A DNA stretch of 64,000 nt, taken from Paracoccus caeni. GTDB taxonomy: Bacteria > Pseudomonadota > Alphaproteobacteria > Rhodobacterales > Rhodobacteraceae. Each line of letters opens with the position of its first letter. The first letter of the stretch is position 1. Made by a program: the position numbers and the translations under genes. The notes under the pieces were generated by a model that searched no databases, had not been told where the DNA came from, and saw nothing but the letters and a program-made list of their open reading frames with translations. Shown here piece after piece: positions 25,890 to 33,457 of the stretch. The stretch spans positions 97,904-161,903 of the forward strand of contig NZ_JAEPRQ010000009.1 of the NCBI RefSeq assembly GCF_016629665.1, read 5' to 3'.

Positions 25890-27296
25890 ATGACGCAGCA
25901 GATCCGCAAGACCGCCACCCAAACCTGGGACAAGGCCGGCTGGCGTGCCTATCCGCGCGTCCAGATGCCCGACTATACCGACGCGGCAGCACTGGAGGCG
26001 GTCGAGGCACAGCTTCGCCGTTATCCCCCGCTGGTTTTTGCAGGTGAGGCGCGGCGGCTGCGGACCCAGCTTGCAGAAGTGGCGGCAGGACGTGCGTTCC
26101 TGTTGCAGGGCGGCGATTGTGCCGAAAGTTTCGCCGAATTCAGCGCCGACAATATCCGCGACACCTTCAAGGTGATCCTGCAGATGGCGGTCGTCCTGAC
26201 CTGGGGCGCGCAATTGCCGGTGGTCAAGGTCGGCCGGATGGCGGGCCAGTTCGCCAAACCGCGCAGCGCGCCGACCGAAGTGGTCGAGGGCGTGGAACTG
26301 CCCAGCTACCGCGGCGATATCGTCAACGGCTTCGACTTTACCGCCGAGGCACGCATCCCCGATCCGCAACGGATGCTGGCGGCCTATACGCAGGCGGCTG
26401 CCTCGCTGAACCTGTTGCGGGCTTTCTCGACCGGCGGTTTTGCCGATATGCATCGCGTGCAGAATTGGATCGCTGATTTCGTCGGCGGGCCGGAGGCGTC
26501 GAAATACCGCGACATCGCCGACCGCATTCGCGATGCAATGGCCTTCATGCAGGCGGCAGGGGTCAATTCCGACACCGCGCATCAATTGTCGAAGGTCGAT
26601 TTCTACACCAGCCACGAGGCGCTGCTTCTGGAATATGAAGAGGCGCTGGCCCGTGTGGATTCGACCAGCGGCCTGCCGGTGGCTGGTTCGGGCCACATGA
26701 TCTGGATCGGCGACCGCACCCGTCAGCCTGACGGCGCGCATGTCGAATTCGCTCGTGGCGTTCAGAACCCGATCGGCCTGAAAACCGGGCCTTCCACCAC
26801 GGCGGAAGACCTGAAGGTGCTGATGGCCAAGCTGAACCCGGAAAACGAGGCGGGCCGCCTGACCCTGATCGCGCGCTTCGGCGCGGGCAAGGTCGGCGAT
26901 CACCTGCCGCGTCTGATCAAGGCGGTTCAGGAAGAGGGCGCGAATGTCGTCTGGACCTGCGACCCGATGCACGGCAACACGATCAAATCGGCGACCGGCT
27001 ACAAGACCCGGCCCTTCGATTCAGTCCTGCGCGAAGTCCGCGAGTTCTTCGAGATCCACAAGGCCGAGGGCACCATCCCCGGCGGCGTGCATTTCGAGAT
27101 GACCGGTCAGGACGTGACCGAATGCACCGGCGGCGTCCGCGCGGTCACCGACGAGGATCTGTCGGACCGCTACCACACCGCCTGCGACCCGCGCCTGAAC
27201 GCCAGCCAGTCGCTGGAACTGGCGTTTCTGGTCGCCGAAGAACTGCGCAACCGTCGCGAGACGAACGGGCATCAGCAGGACGCGAAAGCGGTCTGA
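25890..27296 (+). CDS. Class II DAHP synthase (3-deoxy-7-phosphoheptulonate synthase)
   Basis: A 468-residue plant-type DAHP synthase that joins phosphoenolpyruvate and erythrose 4-phosphate in the first step of the shikimate pathway. Family markers are [14 protein letters not shown] near residue 70, [47 protein letters not shown], and [10 protein letters not shown] near residue 353. AAGGAGC lies just before ATG 25890. It is most likely the housekeeping enzyme; it ultimately supplies chorismate for the salicylate used by the neighbouring siderophore locus. A strong terminator follows. Confidence 0.95.
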   Translation: MTQQIRKTATQTWDKAGWRAYPRVQMPDYTDAAALEAVEAQLRRYPPLVFAGEARRLRTQLAEVAAGRAFLLQGGDCAESFAEFSADNIRDTFKVILQMAVVLTWGAQLPVVKVGRMAGQFAKPRSAPTEVVEGVELPSYRGDIVNGFDFTAEARIPDPQRMLAAYTQAAASLNLLRAFSTGGFADMHRVQNWIADFVGGPEASKYRDIADRIRDAMAFMQAAGVNSDTAHQLSKVDFYTSHEALLLEYEEALARVDSTSGLPVAGSGHMIWIGDRTRQPDGAHVEFARGVQNPIGLKTGPSTTAEDLKVLMAKLNPENEAGRLTLIARFGAGKVGDHLPRLIKAVQEEGANVVWTCDPMHGNTIKSATGYKTRPFDSVLREVREFFEIHKAEGTIPGGVHFEMTGQDVTECTGGVRAVTDEDLSDRYHTACDPRLNASQSLELAFLVAEELRNRRETNGHQQDAKAV

Positions 27297-27315
27297 TTTC
27301 GCTGAAGATGAAGCA

Positions 27316-27346
27316 AAAGCGGCGCGGGGAAACCCGCGCCGTTTTT
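27316..27346 (+). terminator. Terminator of the DAHP synthase gene
   Basis: Stem CGGCGCGGG/CCCGCGCCG (27320-27328 and 27333-27341) with a GAAA tetraloop, preceded by AAAA and followed by TTTTT at 27342-27346, 20 bases after the stop. Confidence 0.92.
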
Positions 27347-27535
27347 CGTTGTCTGGGAGTGAGCCGATTGCATCCTTGGCAAACCGGGAACCTCTTGGCC
27401 GAATTTCCTACCTATGCGCCAACGCGGGTATCAAGGCTGCTGCAGATGATGGGTTAGATGAGGTGCGGAGCGATTGACCTGGGCGTGACCACTCAGAAAG
27501 GGTGAGGAAGGGTATGCCTACTGGATAACTGCCGA

Positions 27536-27558
27536 GCAGTCTGCCAAAGGCAGACTGC
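27536..27558 (-). terminator. Stem-loop 37 bases after the receptor gene, possible terminator
   Basis: A perfect 10-base stem GCAGTCTGCC/GGCAGACTGC with a 3-base loop lies downstream of the - strand receptor gene. No T run follows on that strand, so it may need Rho or may only protect the mRNA end. The gap 27347-27594 holds nothing else, apart from the direct repeat GATCCGTCAG at 27571-27580 and 27589-27598. Confidence 0.45.
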
Positions 27559-27594
27559 ATTTGATCGACAGATCCGTCAGGTTCAACCGATCCG

Positions 27595-29703
27595 TCAGAA
27601 CCGATACTTCACCCGCACTCCATAGTGCGCCGCCTCGCCAAGGCTGCCCATAGCCGCGCCTTCCGAACTGCTGAAGTCGTAAAGGTTCGCCACGTAGCGT
27701 TTGTCGAAGATGTTCTGTCCGAAGACAACCACTTCGTAATTGCCTTTGCGATAGCCAAGCTGGGCGTCGACGACATGGGCCGAACCCTGATGCAACGTGT
27801 TGGCGTCGTTCAATTGGTATTCGCCGGTCAGGCGGCCTTGAACGGCGGTGAAGAAGCCCGAAGCATGCGAGTATTCGACGCCGTAATTCACGGTATAGCG
27901 CGGGATGAACGGCACTTTCTTGTCATCCCAGTTGCCATAACCGTTCGAGAAGCTGTCGTATTCCGCATGGGTCACGCCGACCCCGCCGTACAGGCGCAGG
28001 CTGTCGTTCAACTCGTACTGCGCCTCAATCTCTGCGCCATAGCTGTTCACCCGTTCGGCGTTGTTCACGGCGAAGACGTTGGGGTTCAACTGGTTCAGCA
28101 CCTGATAGTCGTCGTAGCGCGCATAGAAGACCGAACCGGAAAGCTGCAACCGATCCTGCAGATGGGCTGAGCGGAAGCCCAGTTCAAAATTGTCCGATGT
28201 CTCTGATTCAAATTCATACTCCGACGGATCGGTCACGAATTTATGCGCGTTGAAGCCACCCGCGCGGAAGCCCCGGCTGTATTTCGCAAATGCCGTCAGA
28301 TCGTTGGTCGGACTCCAGGTGATCGACACCGAAGGCAGCAGCGCGTGGTAGCTGTCATCGCCCGAGGAAACGTAGGGCGCCGTCAGATCGTTCGAGGCGT
28401 CACGTTTCGAAATCTGGTAACGCAGGCCGCCCGCGATCTCGATAGTCGGGTCGATTGCATAACGAAGCTCTCCGAACACGGCCAGATCGCGCGAACTGGT
28501 ATTGGCGTGGACCAGACTTTCGGTGCCGTCATGCAGGAAATAGCCCGGCACCACGTCCAAATCGGTATCCGCCGCGAACAGGCCCGCCGACCATTTCAGG
28601 CGGCTGGTGTCGTCGTTCGATTTCAGCCGGAATTCCTGCGTGAACGACCGCACCTCTTCATCGGTATAGCCGATGACGCGCGAGAACGGGTTGGACGGAT
28701 CGAATTCACCGGCGCTCATATCGCCGTCGTTAAGGAATTCCCAGGTCGAGCGGCGGTAAGAGGTTACGGCCAGCATATCGAACCCGTCAAAGCTTTGCCT
28801 TGCGCGCAATGCGATCAGATCCTGACCGATATCTTCGTGGCCGGGGTCATTGTAGCTGACCTTGTGCGGATCGGTGCGAAGCTGCGACAGCGGGATGAAC
28901 GGGTCGGTCTGATCGCTGAACCGCTCGTGCTGCAGGAACAGGTCAAGCTGCGTATCGGACGACGGGCGCCAGGTCAGCCGGGCCTTGCCCGCCAAGGCGC
29001 GCTTGTCGCCATAGCTGTCGCCGGTCGCGATGTTGTCATAAAAGCCGTCGCGGTCATGCCAGATGCCGTCGAAGGACAGATAGATATCATTGCCCAAGGG
29101 CGTCGAAATCCCGGCCTGCACTTCTTTCATGGCGTGGTTGCCCGCGCCGATGCCGATATAGCCGGTGGTCTCATCGGTCGGCTCTGTCGTGCGGATGTCG
29201 ATGGCCCCGCCGGGGCGGCTGTCGCCGAATGCGGTGTTCTGCGGGCCTTTCAGCACGGTGATGCTGTCGACATTGGTAAAGACCGAGGCGCGGGCCAGCG
29301 TGGTCAGGGCAGGGACGTCATCAATGTAATAGGACAGCGCGGGGAAGACGCCCGGCGTCGATTGATAGCCCGGCTCACGAAGACCGCGCACGGTGAAGGT
29401 GGTCATCCTGTTGCCGCCCGCGTCAAAACCGGTGACGTTCGGAATCGCCTGCGACAGATCGCGTTGCGTGCGCTTGTTGGTCAGCGCGACCGTATCGCCC
29501 GACAGGGTGGTCTGGGTCGATGGAAACGCCAGAACCGGCCCCGACAGTGCATCGGCCTGATCGGCGGTCAGTGTGATCGTGTCCAGTTCGATCGGCTCGG
29601 CCTGATCCACAATCGGCTGCGCCGCAAGCGGAACCGCCGCGCTGGTGCACATCAGCAGGGCAATAAGTTTTGTTTTTGTAGGCTGAAAGGCGGATCTGCG
29701 CAT
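27595..29703 (-). CDS. TonB-dependent siderophore receptor, FyuA-like
   Basis: A 702-residue outer-membrane receptor. Residues 1-28 form a signal peptide (KLIALLMCTSAAVPLAAQ). A TonB-box-like ELDTITLTA lies near residue 40, the plug domain spans about 60-170 (TFTVRGLREPG, VLKGPQNTAFGDSRPGG), and a 22-strand barrel ends in the aromatic residue of VRVKYRF. Barrel segments such as YSRGFRAGGFNAHKF resemble the yersiniabactin receptor FyuA. The start at 29703 gives the signal peptide directly; two upstream in-frame ATGs add 9-20 residues. Its own dyad operator lies upstream at 29783, so it is probably transcribed separately from the biosynthetic operon and taken up with it in one regulon. Confidence 0.92.
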   Translation of the reverse strand: MRRSAFQPTKTKLIALLMCTSAAVPLAAQPIVDQAEPIELDTITLTADQADALSGPVLAFPSTQTTLSGDTVALTNKRTQRDLSQAIPNVTGFDAGGNRMTTFTVRGLREPGYQSTPGVFPALSYYIDDVPALTTLARASVFTNVDSITVLKGPQNTAFGDSRPGGAIDIRTTEPTDETTGYIGIGAGNHAMKEVQAGISTPLGNDIYLSFDGIWHDRDGFYDNIATGDSYGDKRALAGKARLTWRPSSDTQLDLFLQHERFSDQTDPFIPLSQLRTDPHKVSYNDPGHEDIGQDLIALRARQSFDGFDMLAVTSYRRSTWEFLNDGDMSAGEFDPSNPFSRVIGYTDEEVRSFTQEFRLKSNDDTSRLKWSAGLFAADTDLDVVPGYFLHDGTESLVHANTSSRDLAVFGELRYAIDPTIEIAGGLRYQISKRDASNDLTAPYVSSGDDSYHALLPSVSITWSPTNDLTAFAKYSRGFRAGGFNAHKFVTDPSEYEFESETSDNFELGFRSAHLQDRLQLSGSVFYARYDDYQVLNQLNPNVFAVNNAERVNSYGAEIEAQYELNDSLRLYGGVGVTHAEYDSFSNGYGNWDDKKVPFIPRYTVNYGVEYSHASGFFTAVQGRLTGEYQLNDANTLHQGSAHVVDAQLGYRKGNYEVVVFGQNIFDKRYVANLYDFSSSEGAAMGSLGEAAHYGVRVKYRF

Positions 29704-29776
29704 GGGTGTACTTTCGGGTTTGGCGGTCTTGCGCATAAATGCCCGGACGCGATCGCACGGCAATTGGCAAGGATTA

Positions 29777-29808
29777 GGTATTCCTGACTATTTCTTTCAG
29801 GTTTTCGC
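29777..29808 (-). promoter_or_regulatory. Dyad operator site 1, upstream of the receptor gene
   Basis: Dyad CCTGA-N9-TCAGG at 29783-29801, within a 32-base block that matches site 2 (48577-48608) at about 25 positions, including the asymmetric core CTATTTCTT. It lies 80 bases before the receptor start. The TGA-N9-TCA core is the form of the IRO box bound by RirA in alphaproteobacteria. Confidence 0.65.
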
Positions 29809-29809
29809 T

Positions 29810-30469
29810 TCAGGGGGAAAGTCGCTGATTTCGCCACGCCGCCGAGGCGACATCGCGCCGATACTGAATCCGGTCCTGAAAGTCGCCGGGACGCTGCTGC
29901 CAGAACTCGATTTCAACCGGGATCAGACGATAGCCGATCCAGCCATCGGGGCGACCGGGTTCGTCCTCAAGCGGGTCGGGGACGCGATGCATCCAGCCGT
30001 CCAGCACGGTGCGGTCCGGCAGAACTTCGCTTTGCTTCGTCAGGCGCGCGACGTTGCGGATGCTGTTGGGTAGGGCCTGAAAGCCCGCATCGGCCTCGTC
30101 CGCGGACAGGGTGCGGACATGGCCGGTGACGCGGACCTGCCTGCCGATTTCCGGCCAGACGAAGCACAAACCAGCCTTTGGACTGGAGGCCAGATCGCGC
30201 GCCTTTGGGCTGAAGCCGTGGGTAAAGAAGACGAAGCCCTGATCCGCCGCTACCAGATCCATTGCACGAACCGAAGGCCAGCCGTTATCATCCACTGTTG
30301 CCAGCGTCACCAGCATCGGATCGAAAGGCGCGGTCGATATCCAGTCGGCGTGCCAGCTTTGAAAGGCGGCCATTGGATCATCGCCCAAGGCGGTGGCGTC
30401 CACGCCTTCGCGGCGCAGGCGGGCGCGCAGTTTGCTGGCAGAAATCGGAGATTGCTCGGTCATGGTCAT
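29810..30469 (-). CDS. PNPOx-like FMN flavoprotein of the siderophore operon
   Basis: A 219-residue protein of the pyridoxamine-5'-phosphate oxidase (PdxH/PhzG) superfamily. It shows DDNGWPSVRAMDLVAADQG, FFTHGFSPKARDLASSPKAG and CFVWPEIGRQVRVTGHV, which form the FMN-binding half barrel, and ends WRNQRLSP like PdxH (RLxP). It is the last gene of the operon (5 bases after the thioesterase), so it may be a tailoring oxidase, for example of a thiazoline ring, instead of the vitamin B6 enzyme. PhzG is a precedent for recruitment to a natural product pathway. The substrate is unproven. Confidence 0.8.
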   Translation of the reverse strand: MTMTEQSPISASKLRARLRREGVDATALGDDPMAAFQSWHADWISTAPFDPMLVTLATVDDNGWPSVRAMDLVAADQGFVFFTHGFSPKARDLASSPKAGLCFVWPEIGRQVRVTGHVRTLSADEADAGFQALPNSIRNVARLTKQSEVLPDRTVLDGWMHRVPDPLEDEPGRPDGWIGYRLIPVEIEFWQQRPGDFQDRIQYRRDVASAAWRNQRLSP

Positions 30470-30474
30470 CTTTC

Positions 30475-31251
30475 TTACGGGGTGCAGGGCCAGGCGGCTG
30501 CTGCAAGCCGCGCGGTCAGATCGCGGATGAACGCGCCGGGTTGGTCCATCAGGTAAAAGTGGCCGCCGGGATAGCTGTTCAGGCGGAAGGCGCCGGTGGT
30601 GACATCGGCCCAGCAGCGGGCTTCATCCTCGGACACCTCGGTATCGTCCTGCCCGATAAAGGCCGAAACAGGGCAGCGCAGGCGCGGGGCAGGATCAGCC
30701 GAATAGGTTTCGATCAATTGGAAATCGGCGCGGATGCGTGGCACCAGAAGATCGCGCAGCTCTGCATGGCTCAGCACCGCATCAGGGGTGCCGCCAAGGC
30801 GGGCGATTTCGTCCAGCACGCCTTGATCGTCGCGCTGATGGATGGTCTTGCCGCGCTGACGGTGCGGCGGCGGGCGGCCCGAGACCAACAGATGCTCGAC
30901 CGAACGCCCGGCTGCTTCAAGGCGACGGGTGACCTCATGCGCGATGGCCGCGCCCATGCTGTGGCCAAAGACCGCCAGCGGCAGATCTGATAGCGGGCTG
31001 GCAGCACTGGCGATATCATCGGCCAACGCGCCAAGATCGCGGCTGAAAGGATCGCCTGCGCGATCTTCGCGGCCCGGATATTGCACGATCAGCAGCTCGA
31101 TCGAGGCCGGGATCAGGTCGGCCCATCGCCGATAGAAGCTGGCCCCGGAACCGGCTGGCGGGCAGCAGATCAGCCTCAGGCGAGCCGAGGCGGTCTTGCG
31201 CGGATAGCGGAACCACTGTTCCTGCCGGGTCTGCATGGTAGCAACACTCAT
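30475..31251 (-). CDS. Type II thioesterase (YbtT/PchC-like)
   Basis: A 258-residue alpha/beta hydrolase that removes wrong acyl groups from carrier domains. The nucleophile elbow is intact, VFGHSMGAAIAHEV (Ser near residue 95), and the catalytic His is in YPGGHFYLMDQP near residue 232; LICCPPAGSGASFYRRW is the oxyanion region. It overlaps the imide reductase gene by 4 bases. Because the thioesterase domain built into the second NRPS lacks its Ser, this enzyme may also take part in product release (inference). Confidence 0.9.
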   Translation of the reverse strand: MSVATMQTRQEQWFRYPRKTASARLRLICCPPAGSGASFYRRWADLIPASIELLIVQYPGREDRAGDPFSRDLGALADDIASAASPLSDLPLAVFGHSMGAAIAHEVTRRLEAAGRSVEHLLVSGRPPPHRQRGKTIHQRDDQGVLDEIARLGGTPDAVLSHAELRDLLVPRIRADFQLIETYSADPAPRLRCPVSAFIGQDDTEVSEDEARCWADVTTGAFRLNSYPGGHFYLMDQPGAFIRDLTARLAAAAWPCTP

Positions 31252-32366
31252 GCGTCCACCTTGGTCAACGGATGGTCAAGGATGCTGGTGGCGGGCAGGG
31301 GCGGGAGGGTGGTGCCGGTGCGCAGATTCGGGAAGCCGATGGCGCGGGTCAGGCTTTGCCATGTTTCGCAGACCGCAAGTTGATATTGGCCGCGCTGCAT
31401 CGGGCTTGCGCCGGTTTCGATTGCCTCATGCAGTCCGCGCAACGCATGGGCCACGCCTTGCGGCCAGACCGAGCCCAGAATGTGCCGATGGCTGGCAGAT
31501 GACAGATCGGCAGCCGTCAGCGCCGCCAGATCCAGATGGCTGTCGGGTGCTTCATCGATGGTCGCGGTTTTCCGGGCAGAGGCCGGCAGATGCAGGCGCG
31601 GTGTCCAGATCACCGGGCCATGCGTATCCACCAGCGTCAGGCAACCGCCATCGCCGCCGATGGTGATCCGGTGCAGCATATGGGAAAAGTTGTCCGGGTC
31701 GTCCGGGTCCAGTTCATTCTGAACCCGCAGCGTCATCGGAATACCCGCCAGCACGCCTTCGACATTGCGATAGGGCGGGGGTGAAGCTGAAAGCCGGGCA
31801 AGCTGATCGCTCCATTCCGGTGCGGCGGCAAAGGCCCATGGCCTCAGGCCGCCCAAAGCCTCGCCCAGAATATCGAATAGTGTGTATGCGACCTGAATCG
31901 AGCAAGCGGCATCGATGAAAACCGGGCGGCCATGCGCCACCATCCGCCGCGCTGCCGCAATGAAGGCGCGCACCGGCGTCAGCGTCACGTAATGGGTGTT
32001 CAGGTGATATTGGACCTTCGCGGCGGCGGCTGTGCGCAGACAGGCGGCAATCTCTGCCGGTAACAGCGGATGTTCCTGCAGGACGTGGATCCCGCGCCGC
32101 ATCAGCGCCTGCGCTAGATCCGCACCCGGACCACCGCCCACGCCCGAGCCGATGACGACGCATGCGGCCTGAATATCGTCAGGCAGATCGTCCACCTTCT
32201 GATAGACCGGCACGCCGTAGCGTTCGGCGCAGGCCATTGTTCGGGCGCTGCCCTGTCCCAAAATCCCCGCCAGTTCGAACGGAAGGTCGGGATCAGTGAA
32301 CGCTTTCAGATAGATGCGTCCGAATTTCGTGCCGCATACGATCGCGCGGCGCTTGGGGTGAGCCAT
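31248..32366 (-). CDS. Thiazolinyl imide reductase (YbtU/PchG-like)
   Basis: A 372-residue NAD(P)H-dependent reductase of the Gfo/Idh-like group that reduces a carrier-bound thiazoline to a thiazolidine. The start AIVCGTKFGRIYLKAF is the characteristic dinucleotide-binding motif of YbtU/Irp3/PchG, and GIHVLQEHPLLPAEIAA and HLNTHYVTLTPVRAF follow near residues 95-130. Start ATG 32366 overlaps the preceding stop by one base (TGATG); a GTG one codon upstream is possible. Reduction of one ring precedes N-methylation in pyochelin, which fits the methyltransferase domain in the adjacent NRPS. Confidence 0.92.
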   Translation of the reverse strand: MAHPKRRAIVCGTKFGRIYLKAFTDPDLPFELAGILGQGSARTMACAERYGVPVYQKVDDLPDDIQAACVVIGSGVGGGPGADLAQALMRRGIHVLQEHPLLPAEIAACLRTAAAAKVQYHLNTHYVTLTPVRAFIAAARRMVAHGRPVFIDAACSIQVAYTLFDILGEALGGLRPWAFAAAPEWSDQLARLSASPPPYRNVEGVLAGIPMTLRVQNELDPDDPDNFSHMLHRITIGGDGGCLTLVDTHGPVIWTPRLHLPASARKTATIDEAPDSHLDLAALTAADLSSASHRHILGSVWPQGVAHALRGLHEAIETGASPMQRGQYQLAVCETWQSLTRAIGFPNLRTGTTLPPLPATSILDHPLTKVDA

Positions 32367-33457
32367 CACAATGCTCCGTCTTCAAATTCATGTTCTGCAC
32401 CGACGCCGTCGTCGATGATTTCAAGCGCCGCGACAGCGGGCGATCCGCGCAGCCGGGCGATCACGGCATCGGGGCGCAGGATTTCACCGGCGAAATGCAG
32501 CCCGGCGGGGATAGAGTCGGCGCAGATGTCCAATGCCGTGCAGGCGGCCAATGCGCCGCTGAGCCCGTAGCTGTCAGCGGCATTCAGCACCAGTTGGCGG
32601 GTGCCGTTCGCATGTTCCAGCCTGACGGTCATCCGCTGATAGGTCTTGCGCCCGGCCATATCCAACGCCGCCGCTGCGCAAAGGGCGTCAACCGCTGCGG
32701 TCGTGCCTGCACTGGACGCCAGTTCCTGAATCCGCGCGAAGGCATCGAACAGATGCTGTCCCGCGAAGACATTATACCAATCGCCCGATGTCAGGCGAAG
32801 ATCGCGGGCAATGCGGATATTTTCCTGACTGAGATAGGGGATCGCCCAGACCCTGCCCGGAAAGAACGGGATTTCCTCGTTCTGACGAACGGTCAGCGCA
32901 CGGGCGGCGACCTGTCCGCGCCATGCCGCAAGCGCCGCGCCATAGCCGTTGCCAAGGCTTGCAACATAATCCCCGGCAGCGGTGGCGGTGAAACGGTCAA
33001 GACCACCGGCAAAAGCCGTCAGCCGCAAAGGGCCTTCAACACCTTGGGCGACAAAGCGCGGCAGCAGCGCGGTCAGGCCGGGCATCATCCCGGCAGACAG
33101 CACCAGCCTGCGTCCTTGTGCGGGAACCGCCGCCAGCAGATCGTGGACAGGTTCATCCCCCGCCGCATCGACGTAATCCGCCCCTGCCGCAATGGCCGCA
33201 CGGGCGATGCGGTCCATCACCGTCGCGGTCGGACCTGCCGTGTTCACCACCACGTCGCAATCGCCGCAGAAGGCGGCAAGCGAGGCCGGATCGGTCAGAT
33301 CAAGATGGATGATCTCATCGCCCGGCGCCGCAACCTCATGCAGCGCCGGAACGCGCCTGCCACCCAATCGCAGGCGGACCTGCCCCCAAAGCCGCAGATG
33401 CTCCGCGACCGCGCGACCGACCGCACCGGATGCGCCGACAATGCCGATCCGCTTCAT
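32366..33457 (-). CDS. Saccharopine-dehydrogenase-like NAD(P)-binding protein
   Basis: A 363-residue Rossmann-fold protein: MKRIGIVGASGAVGRAVAEH at the N-terminus, DVVVNTAGPTATVMD near residue 70, and AAGADYVDAAGDEPVHDLL near residue 95, all typical of the saccharopine dehydrogenase NADP-binding family. The C-terminal half is a catalytic alpha/beta domain with no clear active-site motif. It overlaps both neighbours (4 bases and 1 base), so it belongs to the operon. No equivalent exists in the yersiniabactin or pyochelin operons as I know them, and its reaction is unknown: a second imine or thiazoline reduction is possible. Confidence 0.82.
   Translation of the reverse strand: MKRIGIVGASGAVGRAVAEHLRLWGQVRLRLGGRRVPALHEVAAPGDEIIHLDLTDPASLAAFCGDCDVVVNTAGPTATVMDRIARAAIAAGADYVDAAGDEPVHDLLAAVPAQGRRLVLSAGMMPGLTALLPRFVAQGVEGPLRLTAFAGGLDRFTATAAGDYVASLGNGYGAALAAWRGQVAARALTVRQNEEIPFFPGRVWAIPYLSQENIRIARDLRLTSGDWYNVFAGQHLFDAFARIQELASSAGTTAAVDALCAAAALDMAGRKTYQRMTVRLEHANGTRQLVLNAADSYGLSGALAACTALDICADSIPAGLHFAGEILRPDAVIARLRGSPAVAALEIIDDGVGAEHEFEDGAL

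Noticed and set aside
25890..27296. DAHP synthase as a dedicated siderophore gene
   Set aside because: It has its own strong terminator, opposite orientation to the biosynthetic operon and no matching operator; it looks like the housekeeping class II enzyme.
27571..27598. Direct repeat GATCCGTCAG as part of a CRISPR or att site
   Set aside because: Only two 10-base copies 18 bases apart, no array, no integrase; the second touches the receptor stop.
29704..29809. Classical Fur box before the receptor
   Set aside because: No GATAAT-type 19-mer is present; the dyad there fits TGA-N9-TCA instead.
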